From NCBI GenBank assembly GCA_030430875.1, contig JAUIKI010000127.1:1-5101 (forward strand): 5,101 nucleotides of DNA, read 5' to 3'. The position numbers were made by a program, and so were the translations under genes. The first letter of the stretch is position 1. Every line of letters begins with the position of its first letter. The notes under the pieces are model-generated. The model worked only from the letters and a program-made list of their open reading frames with translations. It did not search any database and had not been told where the DNA came from. Origin of the DNA: Gammaproteobacteria bacterium (lineage in GTDB: Bacteria > Pseudomonadota > Gammaproteobacteria > Pseudomonadales > JAUIKI01). Positions 1 to 5,101 of this stretch are shown here, in pieces.

Positions 1-581
1 CGATTGAAATACAGGGTTTTTGCTAAAAAATCTTCCACTTCAGTTTCATTGCTGTGATATCGCTTTGGTTGGAGCAAGCAAGAGCGTGTTGTGAGCAATG
101 TGCCTTGGCCATCGGTTTCTACGCTACCACCTTCGATGATGAAATCAATCGGTTCATAGGAGGTTTCTTTTAGAATTTTTTTCTCAATTAGGTTTGCAGT
201 TACCAAATTATCTTGATCATAAGGGTATTTTTCTGCCCAGCCATTAAAATTAAAATCTAAAATCAAAGGTATATCTCCAGCATATATTGTCAGTGGGCCG
301 TAATCACGCGCCCAAACATCATCGGTTTTGCAGATAGTGAAAAGAATGCGTTGTTGATTAATGAGAGGAGATGCTAGGGATTTTTTTGCACGTGCTAGTG
401 TTTTTTCATCGTGACAGAGCAGTAGCACAGTCTCAAAACGTGTAATTTGTTGAACTAATGTTTTATAAACAGGTTCTATTAAAGGCAGTGATCCAGACCA
501 ATCGCTTGCATGGTGTGGCCAAGTTAGTATGATGGCATCTTGTTGTTCCCATTCTGCAGGCATTCGTTTCAGAGAGTTCAT
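1..581 (-). CDS. aguA: Agmatine deiminase family protein (partial, N-terminal 193 codons; 3' end outside the window)
   Basis: Translating the minus strand from the ATG at 581-579 gives an open frame to the left edge with the hallmarks of the agmatine deiminase / bacterial peptidylarginine deiminase (PAD_porph) family. These are MPAEWE (7-12), LTWPH (19-23) followed by DW (27-28), DDVWARDYGP (87-96), DFNFNGW (109-115) with KY (118-119), and IIEGGSVETDGQGT (148-161) followed by LLTT and CLL. Family enzymes hydrolyse agmatine to N-carbamoylputrescine and ammonia in the cytoplasm, a step toward putrescine. Typical members have about 340-370 residues, so roughly half is seen; the nucleophilic Cys near the C-terminus is not. 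The ATG at 581 is the only ATG between the in-frame stop at 641-639 and the conserved MPAEWE; it lacks a clear Shine-Dalgarno. A promoter lies about 30 nt upstream. Many family members have His where this protein has Glu155, so substrate identity is less certain than family membership. Confidence 0.87.
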   Translation of the reverse strand, partial: MNSLKRMPAEWEQQDAIILTWPHHASDWSGSLPLIEPVYKTLVQQITRFETVLLLCHDEKTLARAKKSLASPLINQQRILFTICKTDDVWARDYGPLTIYAGDIPLILDFNFNGWAEKYPYDQDNLVTANLIEKKILKETSYEPIDFIIEGGSVETDGQGTLLTTRSCLLQPKRYHSNETEVEDFLAKTLYFN

Positions 582-596
582 GGCAATTTCGGGGGT

Positions 597-625
597 TTGT
601 TGGGCAATTAGGCTAAAATTATAGT
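597..625 (+). promoter_or_regulatory. Candidate sigma70-like promoter for the lolC-lolD operon
   Basis: On the plus strand TTGTTG (597-602) is separated by 17 bp from TATAGT (620-625). Transcription would begin near 632, leaving about 60 nt of leader before the permease ATG at 693. Its -10 overlaps, on the opposite strand, the -10 of the divergent agmatine deiminase promoter. No better pair is seen closer to the gene. Both hexamers deviate from consensus, so this is a candidate only. Confidence 0.4.
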
Positions 626-646
626 GCTTTATTCCTCGTTACCCAA
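618..646 (-). promoter_or_regulatory. Sigma70-like promoter for the agmatine deiminase gene
   Basis: On the minus strand a -35 hexamer TTGGGT (646-641) is followed by a 17-bp spacer and a consensus -10 hexamer TATAAT (623-618). Transcription would start near 611, giving a leader of about 30 nt before the ATG at 581. The DNA upstream (about 647-672) is very AT-rich, as in an UP element. This is read by eye from consensus; the perfect -10 and ideal spacing support it, while the -35 matches TTGACA at only the first three positions. Confidence 0.55.
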
Positions 647-692
647 TAAAATTCTTAATCAATATTAATGACAGTCAAATTTACTCGAGTAT

Positions 693-1934
693 ATGTTTAA
701 ACCATTTCCCCTATTTGTTGGGCTGCGTTATACCCGTGCTAAACGGCGTAGTCGGTTCATGTCACTGTTTTCAGCTTTTTCCGTCGCTGGTTTCACACTG
801 GGTGTTACCGTTTTGATCATTGTGTTATCCGTCATGAATGGATTTGAAAAAGAATTGCGTACGCGTATTCTGGGCATGATTCCTCATGGAAATATTATTG
901 GTATTGAGCCTATTGACAATTGGCCTGAGCTGGTTGATATGGCTAAAGAGAATGAGCAAGTCATCGCCGCATCACCCTATGTGGACCTACAAGGCATGTT
1001 GAGTAATCGAGGTGAAGTACAAGGCGTACTGATTAGTGGAATAGAGCCAGATTTGGAAAGTCAGATTTCAATTGTTAATGATCATATGGTTGAAGGGCAA
1101 TTGAATGATTTGAAGGCAGGTGAGTTTGGTATAATTTTAGGGCTAAGACTTGCTCGGCAGTTAGGTGTTAATGTGGGTGAGAAAATCATCATGGTGTTGC
1201 CTGAGGCATCGGTGACACCTGGTGGTATTTATCCGCGTCTCAAACGGTTTACTGTGGTTGGTATCTTTGAAGTCAGAGCTGAAGTTGATGCTTGGCTTGC
1301 GCTAATTCATGTGGAAGATGCTGCCGTTCTTGCGAAAATTAAAGGTAAAGTGCATGGTTTGCGTTTGAAGGTGGCTGATTTGTTTAAAGCTCATCAGGTT
1401 GTTGATGAGTTGACGCAACAATTGCCAGCAAATTATTTTGCGACAGACTGGAGTCGATCGCATGGTAATTTATTTAATGCTATTCAGCTTGAAAAAAACC
1501 TGATTGGATTATTGCTTTGCTTAATTATTGCCGTTGCTGCATTTAATGTCGTTTCATCACTTGTTATGTTAGTGGCAGATAAAAAGGCAGATATTGCAAT
1601 TTTGCGTACTTTAGGCGCGTCACCAAAATCAATTATGACTATTTTTATGGTTCAAGGGCTTATTATTGGCTTCATTGGAATTGTGATTGGTGTTGTGTTA
1701 GGTGTTTTAGGGGCATTGACAGTGTCTGATATTGCTGCCGGAATTGAAAAGCTGTTCGGCATTCAATTTTTGAGTTCAGATATCTATTTTGTTGATTTTA
1801 TTCCATCTGATTTGCGTTTAAGTGATGTGATTGTTGTTACTGCTGTAGCGCTGATTGCAAGCTTCCTATCAACTTTATATCCTGCGTGGCAAGCATCTCG
1901 AGTGCAGCCAGCTGAGGCGTTACGTTATGAGTAA
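693..1934 (+). CDS. lolC: Lipoprotein-releasing ABC transporter permease, LolC/LolE family (possibly LolF type)
   Basis: This inner-membrane permease of the Lol system, with LolD, extracts mature outer-membrane lipoproteins from the inner membrane and hands them to LolA. The 413 residues match the family length (E. coli LolC 399, LolE 414) and topology. A cytoplasmic N-terminus with GLRYTRAKRR (10-19) precedes TM1 (about 27-48, running into VMNGFEKELRTRILG). A large periplasmic domain (about 50-269) follows, then TM2 (about 270-294), the cytoplasmic coupling segment ADKKADIAILRTLGAS (295-310), TM3 (about 315-343) and TM4 (about 378-397). The C-terminus is PAEALRYE, typical of FtsX/MacB-type permeases. 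TPGGIYP (175-181) resembles the LolA-binding hook of LolC, while IPHGNI near TM1 resembles LolE; a hybrid LolF is therefore plausible. The ATG at 693 fits family N-termini, with only a weak GAG (687-689) as Shine-Dalgarno. The gene overlaps lolD by 8 nt. Family assignment is firm; the C/E/F subtype is not. Confidence 0.95.
   Translation: MFKPFPLFVGLRYTRAKRRSRFMSLFSAFSVAGFTLGVTVLIIVLSVMNGFEKELRTRILGMIPHGNIIGIEPIDNWPELVDMAKENEQVIAASPYVDLQGMLSNRGEVQGVLISGIEPDLESQISIVNDHMVEGQLNDLKAGEFGIILGLRLARQLGVNVGEKIIMVLPEASVTPGGIYPRLKRFTVVGIFEVRAEVDAWLALIHVEDAAVLAKIKGKVHGLRLKVADLFKAHQVVDELTQQLPANYFATDWSRSHGNLFNAIQLEKNLIGLLLCLIIAVAAFNVVSSLVMLVADKKADIAILRTLGASPKSIMTIFMVQGLIIGFIGIVIGVVLGVLGALTVSDIAAGIEKLFGIQFLSSDIYFVDFIPSDLRLSDVIVVTAVALIASFLSTLYPAWQASRVQPAEALRYE
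1914..1917 (+). promoter_or_regulatory. Ribosome binding site for lolD, inside the lolC coding sequence
   Basis: GAGG lies 9 nt before the ATG at 1927, within the last codons of the permease gene. It supports 1927 as the lolD start rather than the in-frame ATG 72 nt upstream at 1855, which would add residues unrelated to any LolD. Confidence 0.6.
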
Positions 1935-2634
1935 TCATCCGGTTATTTCCTGTCAGAATTTATCCAAATGCTATCAAGAAGGCCCTGAAGATATCCAGGT
2001 TTTATCAGATATAACCTTTTCAATTGCTGAAGGAAAAATGTTGGCAATGGTGGGTAATTCAGGGTCTGGTAAAACAACTTTGTTAAATCTATTGGGTGGT
2101 TTGGATGTGCCATCCGATGGTTTTGTGAAGATTGATGATATTGCTATTTCATCTGCAAGTGAAGCATTGCGGGGTAAAATTCGTAATCAATACTTAGGAT
2201 TTGTGTACCAGTTTCACCATCTGTTAGCCGAGTTTACTGCTATCGAAAATGTGGCAATGCCGTTGTTGATACGTAAGGAATCACCAGAAGCAGCTCGCAA
2301 AGCAGCAACTGATATTTTAACTCAAGTGGGCTTGGGGAAGCGTTTGCAGCATAGACCTTCAGAACTATCAGGTGGTGAGCGCCAGCGAGTAGCCATTGCT
2401 AGAGCATTAGTGACCAGGCCTAAGTGCGTATTGATGGATGAACCTACAGGGAACTTAGATACTCAAACAGCTCATGCTATTCAGCAGTTAATTCACAAGC
2501 TAAATCAAGAGTCCAACATTGCTTTTATCGTTGTAACCCATGACATGTCATTTGCGAGTTGCATGCATGACATCTATCGTTTAGAACAAGGTCGTTTGTC
2601 TCGAATAGATGATTCTCCTACAGAAAAATCATAG
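1927..2634 (+). CDS. lolD: Lipoprotein-releasing system ATP-binding protein LolD
   Basis: LolD is the cytoplasmic ATPase of the lipoprotein-release complex; ATP binding and hydrolysis by its dimer drive transfer of lipoproteins to LolA. The 235-residue product matches E. coli LolD (233). All ABC motifs are intact: Walker A GNSGSGKT (43-50), Q-loop Gln95, signature LSGGERQ (147-153), Walker B VLMDE (168-172) with catalytic Glu172, D-loop GNLD (175-178) and switch His205. The stretch after the Q-loop, YQFHHLLAEFTAIENVAMPL (94-113), is the LolD-specific segment that contacts the permease coupling helices and separates LolD from MacB or FtsE. The ATG at 1927 lies inside the last codons of the permease gene (8-nt overlap), is preceded by GAGG, and gives the expected N-terminus. 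The overlap suggests translational coupling and a shared transcript. No second permease gene follows, unlike the E. coli lolCDE order. Confidence 0.96.
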   Translation: MSNHPVISCQNLSKCYQEGPEDIQVLSDITFSIAEGKMLAMVGNSGSGKTTLLNLLGGLDVPSDGFVKIDDIAISSASEALRGKIRNQYLGFVYQFHHLLAEFTAIENVAMPLLIRKESPEAARKAATDILTQVGLGKRLQHRPSELSGGERQRVAIARALVTRPKCVLMDEPTGNLDTQTAHAIQQLIHKLNQESNIAFIVVTHDMSFASCMHDIYRLEQGRLSRIDDSPTEKS

Positions 2635-2713
2635 TTCTCTTAGACTGACTGTTTTGATCATCTGACAGAGTTCACGCCATTTCAGCGCATAATCGTAGCA
2701 TTGCATTCAATGG
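2635..2713 (+). other. lolD-comEC intergenic spacer, no clear signals
   Basis: This 79-nt gap shows no hairpin plus T-run that would end the lolD transcript. A -10-like CATAAT (2688-2693) exists, but the nearest -35-like element (CTGACA, 2662-2667) is 20 bp away, too far for a confident promoter. comEC may be read through from lolD, from a weak promoter here, or both. Confidence 0.4.
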
Positions 2714-5041
2714 ATGGTCCCGCTACATATGCGAATTACCTTTATTTTACCTCTGAGCTTTTGTTTTGGTGTGTTTTGCGCCTATTTTCTGCCAAGTCTT
2801 CCTGAAAAAAACAGCTTATTACTGATAGTTTTGCCATTACTTTTGAGTGTCAAATTACGTTGGTTTATTTATCCCAGCGTGTTTTTATGTGGATGTGCTT
2901 GGTTGATTTTTATAGGGCATACTAAGTTAGAAACCAAATTGCCTGAAAGCCTAGATAAGCAAACAGTTTGGTTGCAAGGCTATGTCAATTATTTGCCAGT
3001 GAATCAAGCTGATAAAATCAAATTCCGATTGCAAATTCGATGCATTACCATGCATCAGTTGTCAAAAATAGATTGCGAAGAAAAAGATGATAAAAAAATC
3101 GCAAATATAAAGTTAGTGGAGCTAAGTTGGTATCAGCCAACAGACTTTCCAAAGGCTGGTGAGTATTGGTACATAAAAGCAAAGCTGCGTCGCCCACGTT
3201 CTTTTGAAAACCCAGGAGGATTCGATTATGCCGGATGGTTATATATTCTCGGAGTTGATGCAACAGGCTACATCAAAGAAGCTATTCATGATTTAGAAAA
3301 CACAGATTATTTTTTTAGTATTCATGTGTTGAGAGAAAAAATTCGTGAAAAACTGGTTGAAAAAACTAAACTCCATGATAACCAGGCTATCTTGTTTGCA
3401 TTGATGCTTGGTGATCGATCGATGTTTTCTCCTGAAATATGGAGCCTATTTAAAAAAACTGGCACAAATCATCTTATGGCAATTTCAGGATTACACATAG
3501 GTATGATTTCTGGAAGTATGTTTTTGTTAGTGCAAGTATTAGGTCGCTTCATATCAATTTTAAACTATTGGCCTCGACAAAAGATAGCAGCAGTAATGTG
3601 CTTGATTGTTGCTTTGCTTTATAGTGGGTTGGCTGGGTTTTCGTTGCCAACATTGCGTGCTTTAATTATGCTCAGCGTTGTGCTAGCTGGTGTAATAATG
3701 AGCCGCAAGATAAGGTTAGGCTGGACATTTATTTTTGCATTAACGCTGATGTTAATTATTAACCCTTTGTCAATTGGGTCTGTGAGTTTTTGGTTATCCT
3801 TTTCAGCAGTTGGTGTTCTGGTGTTTTTTTTTCAAACATCTCAAAGAAGTCTGTTGAGAAACTTTTTTACTGCACAAATTGTTATTTTTCTTGGTCTTTT
3901 TCCTATCTTGTTGTTAACGTTTAATCAAGCTCCATTGATTTCACCCATTGCAAATTCCATTGCAGTTCCAGTTGTTTCATTTGTTGTTGTGCCACTTGAT
4001 TTTCTAGGTTGTTTATTGCTTTTTGTTTTTGATCCTGCGGGAGAGTTTTTGCTAGTTTTAAGTGACAGAATAATGAGCTTTCTGCTTATTTTGTTGACAA
4101 AAATGGCGTCAATTGATTTTTCCTTGTCAGTTAAGGATTTAAATCAAATCACAGTATGGTTAGGATTATTTGTAATGCTCTGTACAGGGGTTAAATTCAA
4201 AATTTTTAATAAATTATTTGCAGTCATTGTATTAGGGTTGATTTTTTTGATACCAAAACCCGAGAAAGTTTCAAGGGGTGAATTCAAATTAAGCTTGCTT
4301 GATGTTGGTCAAGGTCTGTCAGTAATTGTGCAAACAAATCACCATGTGTTGGTGTTTGATGTGGGAGCACGTTTTGGTGGACTCGATTTTGGGAAGATTG
4401 TGGTCATTCCTTTTTTGAAACGACAGGGAATTGATCATGTTGATCGCTTGGTGATTAGTCATGCAGACAATGATCATACGGGTGGTTTGCAGTCAGTTTT
4501 GGAAGAAATATCTATTGCGTCAATTTATGTTGGAGAAAATCTAGATTATATTGATGGAAATCGACAGCAGCAATGTCAACAAGGATTGCACTGGGCGTGG
4601 GATAATGTCAGATTTAGTTTTATCCATCCTGATCGTGTGTATTCGAAAGCAAACAATAATTCTTGCGTATTGAAAATTCAGACAGATCATTTGACGGTAT
4701 TAATACCCGGAGATATTGAAAAATTGGTTGAACAGCATTTGATTGATTACGATGATAAACTGCTGAAAGCAGATATTTTGATTGCTCCGCATCATGGTAG
4801 CTTGACATCATCAACGTGGCAATTTATTCGCAAGGTGGCTCCAGATTATGTGTGGATTAGCGCTGGTTATTTAAATCAATTTGGTCACCCCCATAAAAAA
4901 ATTCTCAAGCGTTACGAGCAGCTTAATGTCAAGGTGCTAAATACGGCTTTTACTGGAGCAATAACCGTAGAAAGCCGCAGTTTTTATGATAAAAAGGTGT
5001 TAGCTTTACATCGAGAAAAAACTCAACGATTTTGGGATTAA
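2714..5041 (+). CDS. comEC: DNA internalization-related competence protein ComEC/Rec2
   Basis: ComEC is the inner-membrane channel that passes single-stranded DNA into the cytoplasm during natural transformation. The 775-residue product has the full three-part architecture. Hydrophobic N-terminal helices (about 8-70) lead to a soluble OB-fold-like (DUF4131) region (about 75-190) ending in the family motif ENPGGFDYAGW (165-175). The polytopic Competence domain (about 220-515) has LGDR (232-235) and NHLMAISGLHIGM (252-264). The C-terminal metallo-beta-lactamase-like domain (about 525-765) has LLDVGQG (528-534), HADNDH (583-588), PGD (665-667), APHHGS (691-696) and GHPH (724-727). All expected metal-site residues, including His583, Asp585, Asp587, His588 and Asp667, are present, so nothing suggests decay. 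The start is uncertain: the ATG at 2714 has no Shine-Dalgarno, and the ATG at 2729 (770 residues, beginning MRITFILP) looks more like typical ComEC N-termini. In many gammaproteobacteria comEC sits downstream of lol genes. Confidence 0.95.
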   Translation: MVPLHMRITFILPLSFCFGVFCAYFLPSLPEKNSLLLIVLPLLLSVKLRWFIYPSVFLCGCAWLIFIGHTKLETKLPESLDKQTVWLQGYVNYLPVNQADKIKFRLQIRCITMHQLSKIDCEEKDDKKIANIKLVELSWYQPTDFPKAGEYWYIKAKLRRPRSFENPGGFDYAGWLYILGVDATGYIKEAIHDLENTDYFFSIHVLREKIREKLVEKTKLHDNQAILFALMLGDRSMFSPEIWSLFKKTGTNHLMAISGLHIGMISGSMFLLVQVLGRFISILNYWPRQKIAAVMCLIVALLYSGLAGFSLPTLRALIMLSVVLAGVIMSRKIRLGWTFIFALTLMLIINPLSIGSVSFWLSFSAVGVLVFFFQTSQRSLLRNFFTAQIVIFLGLFPILLLTFNQAPLISPIANSIAVPVVSFVVVPLDFLGCLLLFVFDPAGEFLLVLSDRIMSFLLILLTKMASIDFSLSVKDLNQITVWLGLFVMLCTGVKFKIFNKLFAVIVLGLIFLIPKPEKVSRGEFKLSLLDVGQGLSVIVQTNHHVLVFDVGARFGGLDFGKIVVIPFLKRQGIDHVDRLVISHADNDHTGGLQSVLEEISIASIYVGENLDYIDGNRQQQCQQGLHWAWDNVRFSFIHPDRVYSKANNNSCVLKIQTDHLTVLIPGDIEKLVEQHLIDYDDKLLKADILIAPHHGSLTSSTWQFIRKVAPDYVWISAGYLNQFGHPHKKILKRYEQLNVKVLNTAFTGAITVESRSFYDKKVLALHREKTQRFWD

Positions 5042-5072
5042 TGGTATTTCTCAGATTGTTTTTAGTTAAACG

Positions 5073-5101
5073 AGCTACTCATTAGTAGATATAGCTTTTT
5101 T
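5073..5101 (+). terminator. Possible intrinsic terminator downstream of comEC, cut by the window edge
   Basis: About 30 nt after the comEC stop, CTACT (5075-5079) and AGTAG (5084-5088) can form a 5-bp stem with a CATT loop. Alternatively AGCTA (5073-5077) can pair with TAGCT (5092-5096). At least six T (5096-5101) follow up to the window end. The stem is short and AT-rich, so it is weak by usual criteria, but its position after a stop codon with no following gene start favours a terminator. Confidence 0.4.

Noticed and set aside
1855..1926. Upstream in-frame ATG that would extend LolD by 24 residues
   Set aside because: The extra residues come from another frame of the lolC end and match no LolD N-terminus. 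The ATG at 1927 has a GAGG site and gives the usual 235-residue length.
2649..2668. CTGT...ACAG inverted repeat between lolD and comEC
   Set aside because: Only four base pairs with a 12-nt loop and no T-run; easily chance, and not a convincing terminator or operator.
3045..3263. A 72-codon minus-strand reading frame
   Set aside because: It lies wholly inside comEC, antisense to the conserved ENPGGFDYAGW region, and its product resembles no family I recognise; a shadow of the real gene.
3410..3424. Clustered GATC motifs (GATCGATCGAT) in comEC
   Set aside because: A short chance run within the conserved LGDR coding region. GATC sites are scattered through the window, with no sign of an origin or methylation-control cluster.
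4620..4814. A 64-codon minus-strand reading frame
   Set aside because: It is antisense to the conserved metallo-beta-lactamase-like domain of ComEC (PGD and APHHGS motifs) and has no independent support.
5041..5085. ATG overlapping the comEC stop (TAATG), suggesting a coupled downstream gene
   Set aside because: The frame closes at a TAG after 14 codons and matches nothing known; too short to call a gene.

Overview
The window is an AT-rich stretch (by eye about 40% GC) of a Gram-negative chromosome, most likely from a gammaproteobacterium. The grounds are a LolCE-type lipoprotein-release permease, a LolD ATPase and a ComEC DNA-uptake channel in the order lolC-lolD-comEC, an arrangement known from several gammaproteobacterial lineages. 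I cannot name the genus from the sequence alone.

Layout. Positions 1-581 (minus strand) hold the N-terminal 193 codons of an agmatine deiminase family gene; its C-terminus, with the catalytic cysteine, lies beyond the left edge. Positions 582-692 are a compact divergent intergenic region. There a good minus-strand sigma70-like promoter (TTGGGT, 17 bp, TATAAT) and a plausible plus-strand promoter (TTGTTG, 17 bp, TATAGT) share the same few -10 bases. Positions 693-1934 encode the Lol permease, 1927-2634 encode LolD (overlapping the permease gene by 8 nt), and 2714-5041 encode a full-length ComEC/Rec2. The last 60 nt have no gene and end in a weak hairpin followed by at least six T, a possible terminator cut by the window edge.

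How the genes work together. The permease and LolD form the inner-membrane ABC machine that extracts mature outer-membrane lipoproteins and passes them to the periplasmic carrier LolA. The 8-nt overlap suggests translational coupling, matching a fixed-ratio complex. The permease carries both a LolC-like LolA-binding hook motif and LolE-like features, and no second permease gene follows lolD, so it may be the single hybrid type (LolF) that acts as a homodimer. ComEC is the channel that takes single-stranded DNA across the inner membrane during natural transformation. It is mechanistically unrelated to the Lol system but is often found beside it. The agmatine deiminase is a separate, divergently transcribed polyamine-pathway gene.

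I see no mobile element, CRISPR array, RNA gene or clearly novel system. The points most worth checking are the hybrid nature of the Lol permease, the overlapping divergent promoters, and a His-to-Glu difference in the agmatine deiminase homologue.
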